DNA of 64,000 bases, taken from positions 71,017,720 through 71,081,719 of the forward strand of contig NC_089788.1 of NCBI RefSeq assembly GCF_040412425.1. The letters are read 5' to 3'. This document shows positions 22,204 through 36,065 of this stretch, piece after piece. Position 1 is the stretch's first letter, and the number at the start of each line of letters is the position of its first letter. The position numbers were made by a program, and so were the translations under genes. This DNA comes from Macrobrachium rosenbergii (Eukaryota > Arthropoda > Malacostraca > Decapoda > Palaemonidae). The notes beneath the pieces were generated by a model, which saw only the letters and a list, made by a program, of their open reading frames with translations, had not been told where the DNA came from and searched no databases.

Positions 22204-22513
22204 TGAATAGAATATGAAATTTAGGCCAAAGGTCAAGAGCTGGGACCTATGAGGTCATTCAGCGATGAAATGGCAACTGACAGTAAAAGGTTTGAAAGGT
22301 GTAACAGGAGGAAAACCTCAAAGCAGTTGCACTATAAATCAATTGTTAGGAGAGGGTGGAAAGCAAGATGGAAGAAAGAGCATATGAAAGGAGGTGCAGT
22401 AAAAGGAATGAAAAGGGTTGCAGCTAGGGGCCGAAGGCACGCTGCAAAGAACATTAAGTAATGCCTACAGTTTACTGCAGGAGGTGCACTGACGGCTCTA
22501 GCCCCCTACGGGG
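22204..22513 (+). mobile_element. SINE-B copy 5
   Basis: Full-length type, TTTAGGCCAAAGGTCAAGAG to CCCCCTACGGGG. Flanked by a 16-bp direct repeat with two mismatches: AGAGTTAGGGTGGAAT (22188-22203) and AGAGTTAGAATGGAAT (22518-22533). Confidence 0.92.
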
Positions 22514-22597
22514 AAGAAGAGTTAGAATGGAATGCTTTAATAAGTTCCCAGTTGAGAACTGAAAAGTAGAGCTCTGTCTTTATCCTCTAAATGTAAC

Positions 22598-22790
22598 TAG
22601 GGGTCCTGCCTTCAGTGCACCTCACGTGGTGTACTGTAGGCCCTTAGCTGCTCAATTCATAGCCTTTCATTTTACCTCCATTCCACTTCATTTCTTCAGT
22701 CTTGCTGTCCAGCCGCTCCAACTCCTTCTTTTCACGGTCTGAAGCACTGGATGGCCGATAGTGCCCCAGTGTTTAACTTTGTGACAAATT
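22598..22790 (-). mobile_element. SINE-B-like copy 6 (divergent)
   Basis: Starts with CTTCAGTGCACCTCACGTGG and TGTACTGTAGGCCCTTAGC; the rest is only weakly similar. Confidence 0.5.
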
Positions 22791-24223
<1,433 letters not shown>

Positions 24224-24249
24224 CTGAATCACGAAAATATGGAACGTGA

Positions 24250-24415
24250 TGAATATATAAATAAAGACAAAATCCACGAAGGGAAGTGAAACAATGGAGT
24301 GCTGCAAGGCCTTTCGACTTATAGCCCTTTACTTAGCAGACTATAAGTCGAAAGGCCTTGCAGTGCTCCATTGTTTCTCTTTCCCTCGTGGATTTTGTCT
24401 TTATATTTATATATA
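24250..24415. repeat. Family E palindrome (fold-back)
   Basis: Left arm 24254-24324 (ACAAAATCCACGAAGGGAAG … GGCCTTTCGACTTATAG) and right arm 24341-24412 are reverse complements with few mismatches, spacer about 16 bp (CCTTTACTTAGCAGA). Overlapping frames on opposite strands here result from the palindrome. Half copy at 10569-10677. Confidence 0.88.
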
Positions 24416-24875
24416 TTTTTATATTTATAATATCCCAAAATTTCTTTTGTCTCATCTTTCACCTGTGTAAACCTTTTTACTACTTTCACGTATCTCCGCA
24501 TTTCTCACCCTGTTTGTTCTTCATACGCCACGTATACCTACCAAATAGTTCCGGTCAAAAGTTCCAGTCTTTTAATTCACATTCATATATATGTATATAA
24601 ATACATATATTTTTTCATTTAACACGTATATGTATATATATGTGTGTGTATCTTTCCATCAGATATACAGTATATATATGTGTGTGTGTGTGTGTATGTA
24701 TACTGTATATAGAACAGGCAGAGGTTTCTCGAAACCCAACAGTACAAGGAAGGTATTCGGTATTATTACTTTCTAGCTTGAAAATGATGCATGCTGGTTG
24801 GCTTCGAAACGTTGCAACTGAATAAATATGACTTTCTTGACCTGGTGGTGTGCTTCTCCTGCCTTCATTGTAAAT

Positions 24876-24916
<41 letters not shown>

Positions 24917-24918
24917 TA

Positions 24919-24997
<79 letters not shown>

Positions 24998-25012
24998 GTG
25001 TGTGTGTGTGTG
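24876..25012. repeat. Self-complementary (AC)n(AT)n(GT)n array
   Basis: Short AC run, long AT run interrupted by ATACTGTATAT, then about nine GT units. The order AC-AT-GT is its own reverse complement. Confidence 0.95.
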
Positions 25013-25183
25013 CATCTTTCAGTCATAAGTCGTTATGAATTCCTGCATTAATAGCGCTGTTGCAACTCTTGCAACAAAGCCCGTAACAATAACAAGAGGA
25101 TTTTGCAACGGGTACCTGAATACTGCGGTAAACAAGAGTTACTGGAACAGTTCCCGTTCAAGTATCAGCTCCGTAAGAATTTA

Positions 25184-25187
<4 letters not shown>

Positions 25188-25257
<70 letters not shown>
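25188..25257. repeat. (CT)n microsatellite
   Basis: About 35 CT units. Confidence 0.97.
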
Positions 25258-25259
<2 letters not shown>

Positions 25260-25504
25260 GAGATGACGTACTATAATTCTAAATTTGAATGCAAGTAAAA
25301 TGTTGGAATTCCCTGATAAGGATATTGGCCAAGCATCATGGAAATGGGATGAATAAACAGCATATCTAATGGAGAAATTCATGCATTGATGTATTTGCAG
25401 CTGCTCGGTAAAGAAATACTTCGGTATATTTATTTTCCTTTTTAAGCATCAAGAAATTCCATTACACACCGGACTTATTTTCCTAATTTCATGTCTGAAA
25501 TAAT

Positions 25505-25556
25505 CTCATTTCTGTCATATGAATTGAGATTATTTCTCATTTCTGTCATATGAATT
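25505..25556. repeat. Short tandem duplication at a SINE insertion point
   Basis: TTTCTGTCATATGAATT occurs at about 25509 and 25540, separated by GAGATTATTTCTCA; the second copy supplies the SINE target duplication. Confidence 0.8.
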
Positions 25557-25842
25557 CGGCCCCTCGTTGGCTGAGTCGGTAGAGCTTCAGACTGTCATTC
25601 GATGGGCCGGAGTTCAATTCCCCCGGCCGGCTGATGAAGAGTTAGAGGAATTTATTTCTGGTGATAGAAATTCATTTCTCGCTATAATGTGGTTCGGATT
25701 CCACAATAAGCTGTAGGTCCCGTTGCTAAGTAACCAGTTGGTTCTTAGCCACGTTAAATAAGTCTAATCCTTCGGGCCAGCCCTCTCTAGGAGAGCTGTT
25801 AATCAGCTCAGTGGTCTGGTAAAACTAAGGTATACTTAGCTT
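25557..25842 (+). mobile_element. tRNA-derived SINE, copy 3 (best-preserved boundaries)
   Basis: 286 bp. Pol III A box TGGCTGAGTCGG at 25568-25579 fits TRGCNNAGYNGG exactly; B box AGTTCAATTCC at 25611-25621 differs from GGTTCGANTCC at two places. The tRNA-like head is followed by a conserved body (TTATTTCTGGTGATAGAAAT) and a 3' module ending AAACTAAGGTATACTTAGCT. Perfect 13-bp target duplication TGTCATATGAATT at 25544-25556 and 25843-25855. Confidence 0.95.
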
Positions 25843-26059
25843 TGTCATATGAATTATGAACCTCAGCTGACCTTTTTCCTGAGCAGATTTTGGTGGTTGA
25901 TCTAAAACTCATATTCTTAGCAAAAATTGCATTCCTTGAAATGCAACAAACCACGAATAGAAGACTATCTACAAAGTTTAGATGATATTACACGTAATGC
26001 GGAGCACCAGAATCCAAGCAGGAATTGGTGGTTGTCTGCTGTGCTTTCATTGCCGATAA

Positions 26060-26343
26060 AGTTAAGTATACCTTAGTTTTACCAGACCACTGAGCTGATT
26101 CACAGCTCTCCTAGGGCTGGCCCGAAGGATTAGACTTATTTTACGTGGCTAAGAACCAATTGGTTACTTAGCAACGGGACCTACAGCTTATTGTGGAATC
26201 CGAACCACATTATAGCGAGAAATGAATTTCTATCACCAGAAATAAATTCCTCTAACTCTTCATCAGCCGGCCGGGGGAATTGAACTCCGGCCCATCGAGT
26301 GACAGTCTGCCGCTCTGCCGGCTCACCCAACGAAGGGCTTTTT
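26060..26343 (-). mobile_element. tRNA-derived SINE, copy 4
   Basis: 284 bp, full length. Perfect 11-bp target duplication ATTGCCGATAA at 26049-26059 and 26344-26354. B-box region on the minus strand reads GAGTTCAATTCCCC. Confidence 0.95.
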
Positions 26344-26366
26344 ATTGCCGATAACCTGGCTAAGTC

Positions 26367-26770
26367 TTTAGTTTTCTGAAAAGAAAACTATTGTGCCGGC
26401 TTTGTCTGTCCGTCCTCACTTTTTTCTGTTCGCACTTTTTCTGTCCTCCCCCAGATCTTGAAGACTACTGAGGCTAGAGGGCTGCAAATTGGAATGTTGA
26501 TCATCCACCCTCCAATCATCAAACATAACAAATTGCAGCCTTCTACCCTCAGTAGTTTTTATTTTGTTTAAGGTTAAAGTTAGCGATAATCGTGCTCCTG
26601 GCAACGCAAAAACACAGGCCACCACGGCCGGCTGAGAGTTTTTGGGCCGCGGCTCATACAGCATTATACCAAGACCAACGAAAGATAGATCTATTCTCGG
26701 TGGCCTTGATTATACGATGTACAGAAAACCTGATTGCGCAGAAGAAACTTCGTCGTACTTTTTACTTGTT
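26367..26770 (+). mobile_element. Family D hairpin-chain element, copy 2
   Basis: From TTAGTTTTCTGAAAAGAAAA to GTACTTTTTACTTGTTT. The central inverted repeat is conserved (CTACTGAGGCTAGAGGGCTG left; GCAGCCTTCTACCCTCAGTAG right). The terminal CGCCGAAG hairpin has two or three mismatches here. It begins 24 bp after SINE copy 4. Confidence 0.87.
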
Positions 26771-27344
26771 TCTTTATGCTGACAAAATATATAATATGTT
26801 ATTGTTTAAGGATTGTTGGTCTGCATGTTTAACCTTTTCGCAAATGTATCAGAACAACAACAATATTGGAAGGCCGCTAATGTACAGTACGGTGCTGTGA
26901 ATCTTAACTACCGTAGTGCGCGGGTTTCCCTGGGTAATAATTATAACTACCACCACAACGCTGTAGACGGTAGGTGTTTGAGGCTCGGTACAATTCATTC
27001 ATTTTCCAGTCCAGTGGTCATTTTCGCTTGTGATTTGTGAGCTATCCACCAGAACTGTTCTTGAGTCACAGGAATTAATTTCAGTGCGTAATGCCCGTTA
27101 GCTCTCATTGAGCAGAAAGCGTGGTCTCATCATTTTCATTGAAGTGTGCGGTAATTAAAGGAATCTGACTTAGATATGCTCAAGAGCGAAGATATATAAG
27201 ATTGTTGCGTAGTAACATCATATTTCAGGTCATTTAACCCAAAGTCTAAAGAGATGTACCATGACCTTAGTGAAGCTGCCGTTTGCTCTACCCAGCTGCG
27301 CCTAAGGTAACCCAGAAGATCTTTTTTATTTTAAGCTTGTGGAG
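26771..27344. other. Unassigned sequence
   Basis: Nothing recognised; frames of 75-102 codons on the plus strand match nothing. Confidence 0.35.
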
Positions 27345-27345
27345 G

Positions 27346-27785
27346 AATGGGGGTAATTTTTCGGAAGACTCCAGCCAGCCATTTTTGCATGAAAAGCCAA
27401 TTTGGGTTTTTCATGTAAAAGTGTCTAGGAAATGATAGGGCACTAAAAGAACCTAAAAATGCCTAATCTAACGTATCCTAGGGGTGTTTACTGATTACAA
27501 TTTTGTCGTATTGGCTGTCGAGGTGTGGGGCCGGTATTGTCTTACCTTAGGCTGCGTTGCCCTCTGACTTTGCCCGCTTCTGACGTCACACCAGGCAAAG
27601 TTTGTCGAACAAAGCTCGATCGTGTGGACGCAGCCTTATAAGTCTTAATTTGATTAATTTTGTTCTCTGTTATTAAGCATCTGCGCAGGTTATGTATTGA
27701 GAAGAAATTTTTTGTTTTGATGTGCTTTACCCAAGAAAAATATAAATTAAAATTTGGGAAGCGGCTGGAGTCTTCCGAAAAATAA
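27346..27785. mobile_element. Possible TIR element containing a nested MITE
   Basis: ATTTTTCGGAAGACTCCAGCC at about 27352-27372 has its exact reverse complement at about 27764-27784. The first ~190 bp match, inverted, 39368-39560. The rest may be another element's insertion (see 27550-27635). Confidence 0.5.
27550..27635. mobile_element. Possible 86-bp MITE with TTA duplication
   Basis: Starts GGCTGCGTTGCC and ends GTGTGGACGCAGCC: 8-bp perfect terminal inverted repeat, flanked by TTA on both sides (27547-27549, 27636-27638). A TTA/TAA target is typical of PIF/Harbinger elements; assignment is tentative. Confidence 0.35.
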
Positions 27786-28979
27786 CATCGGTCTGTAATA
27801 TGCTCCCTTATTAGTACCATGCTAGGAAATGCATGTACAAGATTGGATCCGCGTCATTAGTTAGGCTAGGTGAAACGATAGGTTAGGTTAGCGCATGCAA
27901 GATTGGGTGAGTGAAATTTTATGCTTTAATTGACAGATCGTCAGATTTATTATTACAACATTGGTTTATTTAATTAGCCGTGTCAATAGATAGCCCATGT
28001 GAAAGGACAGGTTAGGTTAGAACCTGCAGGGTTGGGTTGGTGGCTCTTTATACTTTACTTAAGCTTTGTATGTCTTGCTTTCTCGATCTAGACCGTACTG
28101 TCATCATCACCATTATTACAACATGGGTTTATTTTCATAGCTAATAGTTTTGTTGAAGAACGATTAGTTTTTGAATGCCTAACAATTGTGTCCCTTCCTG
28201 AAAAGTCTGTTTTCCAATTTCCTTGTTTATTCATGGCTGCATTAACCAATATTTTCACATGCTTCTACGCGCATTTTTTCTGTCAGGGGAATATTAATAT
28301 TTTGGAGGTCTGCAAATAAAATATTTCGGTTTCATATTCGTTTTTAGCAGTGTTCGTAAAATGACAAATTCTTACTTTGGTCATACTTTGCTAAGTAGCC
28401 GAAGAAGTTCAGTTATGACGGGAGGTGTACAGTAGATTAATTTTCATTTAAGTTCTTATGTAAACAAACATAATAGACCTATTGGAAAGAGAAGCTTCTG
28501 TATTTCTACGTGCTTTGTGCTGGCGTTAGGCTAGTAGTGAAACAAGTTATAGTAAATTTAACTTGCTTTCAGCTCCTTCAGTTTAATCAACCCAAGAGTC
28601 CGCCCGTCTCATGATATAATTAGCATTTTAGGTGAAGTAAAGTACTATTTCCTTACTCGATTTAGGAGTTCATGCGATGTAGGAATAATGACCAAGGTCT
28701 AAGTCACCTGAGGTTACACCAAGTGATTCTTGGCCGTAATGTATAATCAATAAAGAACATTTTTGCTTGGGCGGATTCACTGTACTGTCGATTTCCTTTC
28801 GGAGACGTATACATTCCTCTAATTAAAAAAAATATAGATACATAAAGCAAAACTTTCTCCGATTGTCAAACGCTTCTTTATTTACTGTCGCTCTGAATCT
28901 ACTCTGCTTTGAGCCGTAGGAAAGAAAACTACAGAGTTTTTCAGATTGCTGGGAATGAGTTGTTTCATTGTTTGACATC
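27786..28979. other. Unassigned sequence with short GGTTA motifs
   Basis: AGGTTAGGTTAG-type pairs at 27880-27890 and about 28010; only two to three units each, so not telomeric arrays. They sit in a weak ~125-bp duplication (GTGAAACGATAGGTTAGG / GTGAAAGGACAGGTTAGG). Confidence 0.4.
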
Positions 28980-28980
28980 T

Positions 28981-29046
<66 letters not shown>
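28980..29046. repeat. (CT)n microsatellite
   Basis: About 33 CT units. Confidence 0.97.
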
Positions 29047-29050
<4 letters not shown>

Positions 29051-29296
29051 TCACCCTCACCATAAAAAACGATAGCTTCCTCTTTTTTTGTATGTTTACA
29101 GACCATTTGCTCACTTCTGGCCCTTTTTTCCCCCCTTTCGTAGAAGGTTTGCACAATCTATCAATCGTGTTTTCACTTCCATTCAGTCCTCTCCCCGTTT
29201 CTTGAATATCTGGCGCTGGTGTTATGTCGTTGAGCTCTGCTATATTCTGTAAATTGGTATTTCGTTATGCCTGTGTCCGCTTTTTTAAGATAAATA

Positions 29297-29515
29297 ATCT
29301 TTTTTGTAAAGTCATAACATTGTTTTGTAATTCTCCTTACAGTCATGCAGTTGGTACGTCAAAGACTTTATTCAATCCTGTATTGCAGGTGTTATTTTAA
29401 AGACTCTTCATTAAATAATTTATTGAGATAAGTATTTTTTTTTTTGCAAATTCATAACATTATGTAATTCTCCTTACTGTCATGCAGTTGTTGTTTCAAA
29501 GACTATTAAATTCAT
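29297..29515. repeat. Two-copy ~155-bp tandem duplication
   Basis: TTCATAACATT…TAATTCTCCTTAC and GTCATGCAGTTG occur twice (about 29310-29370 and 29450-29510). Confidence 0.7.
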
Positions 29516-29556
29516 TCTCTCTCTCTCTCTGTCAAATACACACACACACACACACA

Positions 29557-29626
<70 letters not shown>
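29513..29626. repeat. (CT)n(AC)n(CT)n compound microsatellite
   Basis: Short CT run, about ten AC units, then about 33 CT units. Confidence 0.95.
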
Positions 29627-29628
<2 letters not shown>

Positions 29629-30155
29629 GCACACACGCACGAGAAAATCAATGAATTTTAGATGTGTCCACCAGATGCAATAGCCGCGACTTTGAGATCA
29701 CTTCTGAACAATGTTGTTTTCGTTTTGTTCGGTCTGGTTTCCCCTTTTGTTGTTCTTCCCGCGTTTACTTTGTGAGATATTAACATTTTTTTTCTGTTTA
29801 GGTTTGTTTGTTCTCGTTTTTGTTTTTTTTTTCTCGCAGGCGGCTCCATTCTCTCCCGACGGAAGTATATTTCTGGTATATTTAAAACTTTTGGTTTTAG
29901 TAGTGGAGTGACCTCCTCCACCCTCCCCCTCGTCCTGCCCTCTCCCTTCCCCTCCCCCTCCCACCCACCCCGTTTTTTTTTTCCATGTGGAATTGTATGC
30001 TTGCCCTCGCGCTTGCTTGCAGTGGCATTTACTGAAAAGCAACCGCTTTATTTCTTCACACACTACAGTATATGATGCTCAAAAGACCACAAATTCACTG
30101 CTTGTAAAGTTATTACTTTCACAGAGGACCTCGGTAATACCGAAGGTTCAACATT
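29627..30155. other. Unassigned, pyrimidine-biased sequence
   Basis: C/T-rich 29905-29985. Long minus frames here are low complexity. Nothing recognised. Confidence 0.35.
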
Positions 30156-30410
30156 ATCTATTATTATTCAGAAGATGAACCCTATTGATATGGAGCAAGC
30201 CCGCCACAGGGGCCATTGACTTGAAATTCAAGCTTCCAAAGAATATGGTGCTCATTAGGAAGAAGCAAGAGAAGGTAAAAGGGAAATACAGAATGAGGAG
30301 ATCTCACTTATTAAAAAGAAAAAGTAAATTAATAAATTAATAAATAGATAAAAATGTATTAGAATGCAAGGAGAATAGCATTAGGGTAGTCACAAGAAGA
30401 AATTCCTTAT
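30156..30410 (+). repeat. Family C repeat
   Basis: TTATTATTCAGAAGATGAAC, CTTGAAATTCAAGCTTCCAA, AAGGGAAATACAGAATGAGG and a tail GCATTAGGGTAGT shared with the 9.7 kb copy (GTTTTAGGGTAGT). It shows the uninterrupted GGCCATTGACTTGAAATTC site that carries a SINE at 9761. Confidence 0.85.
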
Positions 30411-31067
30411 TTCCGAGCTTTCAGAGGACCGACTGCCTCCATCTTCAAGATGGATGGAGGCAGATCAGGCCTTGAAATCTTGGAGGTAAAGCGGTCTACT
30501 GTGTATGTTTGCCTGCAGGTTTCTGGAGGTAAAGAGGCCTACTGTGTATGATTTAGCCGTAAATTTTTGTTTGCTGTCAGATCTTTGTGCGAAAGATTTC
30601 CGTTTCAGGGATGATGCCTACACAGTTTTGCCCCATGGGTCTTATTAACAGCTAATGGGAGAAACAGGTATTTTAAAGCATAAATTTGGTGGGAGGTCAG
30701 GGTTTGGTTATATAAAAATTATTTCAAATAGGACATTTCCGTGGTGGACATTTTATTTACAAAAGAGTCTGGTGCTTGAGATGTCCAGATTTCCGATGTT
30801 AACAACAGTTAGTGTTTTATGTGTATTTCCTTCCAAAGAAAGTGTGCAAATATAAGAACTCGGTTTCTGTGTGTGTGTGTGTGTATGTGGCTCGCATACT
30901 TACTCCATTATAAGTGCAATCAGGAGCATTTGCATATTTACTGTAACAGAGGTACATACACAGATATCGAGAATTAGCCCGGAAACAGTTTTTATAATCA
31001 TATATAGTTTTATATATATATGTATATATATTGTATTTGTATAAATATACACATATATACTATATAC

Positions 31068-31070
<3 letters not shown>
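30411..31070. other. Unassigned; one short duplication
   Basis: GGAGGTAAAGCGGTCTACTG and GGAGGTAAAGAGGCCTACTG lie about 43 bp apart (30481 and 30524). A (GT)9 tract is at 30866-30885. Confidence 0.4.

Positions 31071-31116
<46 letters not shown>
31010..31116. repeat. (AT)n microsatellite, interrupted
   Basis: Perfect AT at 31071-31116; interrupted AT to the left. Confidence 0.95.
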
Positions 31117-31120
<4 letters not shown>

Positions 31121-31457
31121 ACACATACTTATAATACCTTCTTTAAGAAAGTTTAAAATTCCCTACACCTGAAATTCTAAAATGGTTTCTCGATATTATA
31201 AACATAACGCTCAAAGACATGTGTTTTGCCTTTGAAGTTATTCGGCCTTGCTCATTTTCTTAGAAAGCTCGATACACAAAGAAATTGTATGTGCACGTGT
31301 GTGTCTAGCATCTTTTATGAGGCGCTGTTTTGCTGTATTACAAAAAATCATTGGTTTTGGGTCAAAGGGACGGCTGCCTATATTGGGTTTCTTGTTACAT
31401 GTGTGTAGGCCGTAATGATCCATACTTATATATTGGTAGATTCTATTATAGTCAAAG

Positions 31458-31458
<1 letters not shown>

Positions 31459-31519
<61 letters not shown>
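31459..31519. repeat. (CT)n microsatellite followed by (AC)n
   Basis: About 30 CT units, then CCACACACACACA. Confidence 0.97.
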
Positions 31520-31521
<2 letters not shown>

Positions 31522-31704
31522 CACACACACACATGCATTCTACTGAAAATTATTTAGCCTGTGAAGCCGTCTTTTTGCGGATATTTAGATAATTTAGAAA
31601 TCACTTATTTTACAACTTGTTTTAGAATGTATAATGTGAGCAAGTCTGGACTGTCGTCAGATTTACCTTGGTTGTTACTAGGCAGACCTAAAAGCTAAGA
31701 GGGT

Positions 31705-31893
<189 letters not shown>

Positions 31894-32199
31894 GTAGTTT
31901 TTAGTTGACACTTGACGTATTGACTCACAATATAAGCTAATGCTGTATATAGATAACGCAGTTATTTCTACAACTATTTCTGCTCTTAAATGCAGAGTAA
32001 AGCTGGTGTTAGCATAAAAAGAAATCTAGAACAGATAAGTAATTGGTGTAGTCAGTTGGACGTAAGACTGAACAAACTCTTGGTTACCCTATCTTGCGTT
32101 ATGCTTCCTCGTGAATCAGAATATTTGCCAATGCTGAGTATTATCGACTCCAGGTTAATTATTTTGCAGTAATTGAAAATATATCTGTTTTTGTAATAA

Positions 32200-32326
32200 C
32201 TGATCTCTTCTTTCTCTTTTTCCCTTTACCTTTTGTTACTTTCGAGTGCACACCATATTCTTTGGAAGCTTGAATTTCAAGTCATTTGGCCCTGTGGTCT
32301 AGTCCCGTATGAATCGGGTACATCTT

Positions 32327-32413
<87 letters not shown>
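32200..32413 (-). repeat. Family C repeat with (AAT)n
   Basis: ATTCTTTGGAAGCTTGAATT and CATCTTCTGAATAATAAT, followed by about 28 AAT units (32330-32413). Confidence 0.82.
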
Positions 32414-32414
<1 letters not shown>

Positions 32415-32416
32415 TT

Positions 32417-32506
32417 GTGTAATTAAAATCCACAATTATATAGTAAACTGTATTACTATGTAAATAGTAATATAGTTTACTATATAATTGTGGATTTTTA
32501 TTACAC
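32417..32506. repeat. Near-perfect palindrome (AATCCACA type)
   Basis: GTGTAATTAAAATCCACAAT … and its reverse complement ending ATTGTGGATTTTTATTACAC; about 43 of 45 positions pair, spacer ~6 bp. (AAT)n arrays lie on both sides (32330-32413, 32540-32617). Confidence 0.92.
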
Positions 32507-32539
32507 TTTGTTTTTCACGAGATTGTGAATTTCTTAGCA

Positions 32540-32556
32540 ATAATAATAATAATAAC

Positions 32557-32617
<61 letters not shown>
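32540..32617. repeat. (AAT)n microsatellite
   Basis: About 26 units with one AAC. Confidence 0.97.
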
Positions 32618-32799
32618 TCTAATTCTGCCAGACAGTTTGGTAGTAGTTGTAAGCCTTGTTATATCTACAGAGATGGTGATATTGAGGCCACTTGTTTCAG
32701 AAGCATTATTTTACCATTGCTTCTGTAAACGGTCTCTCGGGGTCTTATCGAAACTGTCTTCTCTTTTTTTCCCACAGTCCATTTCACACGGTACAATGT

Positions 32800-33235
32800 C
32801 ATATGTGTAGCAGAACCTCAACTCTTGCGTATACACATGTTACATATATGTGTAATGGAACTTAAAAATATGCATGTGCACGTGGTACATATATGTGTAG
32901 TACAACCTAAACATAAACATCTACACACATTACATACATGTGTAGTAGAACCTAAAAATATGCATCTATACACGGTACATGTGTTCAGAGGAACCTGAAC
33001 ACACGCATCTACACATCTTACGTATATGTTTAGTACAACCTAAACATATGCATCTACACATATTACATATATCTGCATTAGAACCTAAACAATTGCATGT
33101 ACACATGGTACACAGTGTGCAAAAGCCTAAACATATGCATCTACACATGGTAGATACAACGTATAATAAAACCTAAAAATATGCAGTAGAACCTAAACAT
33201 ATGCACCCTACACATGCTACACACATGTTCAGCAG
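32800..33235. repeat. ~45-bp minisatellite, ~9 diverged units
   Basis: Unit contains ACCTAAACATATGCATCTAC, ACATGGTACATATATGTGTA and GTAGA. Frames with a repeated MCRCICLG peptide are due to it. Confidence 0.85.
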
Positions 33236-35031
<1,796 letters not shown>

Positions 35032-35197
35032 CTACCTCGTGCCCCAGATCTTTTGCTATGCCAGTATCACAGTACCCTCTAAGTCAAGTGTTGAAATGAA
35101 TGGTTTCACTTTTCCCCGCAATGGGTAATTAATTACAATTTACACCATCACATGAATTCGTGCGTGGTCATCTTCCATTTCATTTGCAAATTTCCGT

Positions 35198-35476
35198 CCC
35201 CATATGGGGGCAGTGCCTTCAGTGCACCTCACGTGGTACACTGTAGGCATTACTTGAGGTTGTTAGTAGACCCTTCGTCCCCTAGCTGCAACATCTTTCA
35301 TTCCTTTTACTTTACGTCCGTTCATGTTCTCTTTCTTCCATCTTGTTTTACAATGCAACTGCGAGGTTTCCCTTCTGTCATACCTTACGAACCTTCTTAC
35401 TGTCAATTTCTCTTTCAGCGCCGAATGACTGCATAGGTCTAAAAGCGTATGTAGTTTGACCTAAATTTTATTTTCC
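35198..35476 (-). mobile_element. SINE-B copy 7
   Basis: CCCCATATGGGGGCAGTG start; GCGCCGAATGACTGCATAGG near the end. Moderately diverged. Confidence 0.85.
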
Positions 35477-35484
35477 AGTCTCCG

Positions 35485-35683
35485 ACTTCAGAAACCGCTT
35501 TTGTTCTGGCGTCTGTTTTAGTGCAAGTGGGTCGTCACCCAGAGCGTCAAGTCCGTATTCTTGCTGAGGTGTCACAGCGTCACACTGCCTACACCGAGGT
35601 TCCTTTCTTTTCTCTTATTGTAAAACTGTGGAACGGCACCTCTGGCTGTCCTGTGGACGTTGCTCCCGAGTTTAAGAGGCTTT
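35485..35683 (+). pseudogene. Possible C-terminal remnant of a LINE reverse transcriptase
   Basis: One plus frame, without an ATG, reads …VGRHPERQVRILAEVS and PFFSLIVKLWNGTSG then VDVAPEFKRL and a stop at 35681-35683. The spacing 'Y-x-S/E-x-F-F … R/K-LWN-x-LP … FK' is the usual end of LINE ORF2 proteins in invertebrates. Only ~65 codons remain and LWNGTS replaces LWNxLP, so this is tentative. It directly follows SINE-B copy 7 on the other strand. Confidence 0.4.
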
Positions 35684-36065
35684 AATGCTCTCTTTAAGCT
35701 TCGAGTTCGTGTGGGGCGTCTATCTCTTATGTTTTCGTCTGTATTTTACTGTATTTCTCGTAGGTCTTTATTTACTTTCCCCATACCTGGTCAGTCTGCT
35801 CTTCGAAAGGTTTCTTGGCTTGTTTCCAAGTGAATATTTGTATGCTGTGAATAGTGGTAATTTTTAAAAACTGTGTCTTTGGGAATACAATGTCTCTGCG
35901 AGTTATTGGAAAAGCAAACGGGAAAGAAAATTGAAAGAAAGAGGAATAAACAAAGGGAACAGAACGATAGTGCCTGTAGGAAGGGATAAACGCACGTCTG
36001 GAAAGAGGAAAATAAGAATAAAATTTGTTATTGTTATTAAGATGCTAAGACTTTGTAGGCATGTT
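35684..36065. other. Unassigned sequence
   Basis: Nothing recognised. Confidence 0.3.

Noticed and set aside
26592..26900. 102-codon plus frame
   Set aside because: First half is family D; no conservation among D copies.
27880..28020. GGTTAGGTTAG words as possible TTAGG telomere repeats
   Set aside because: Only two or three units at each place, internal to ordinary sequence.
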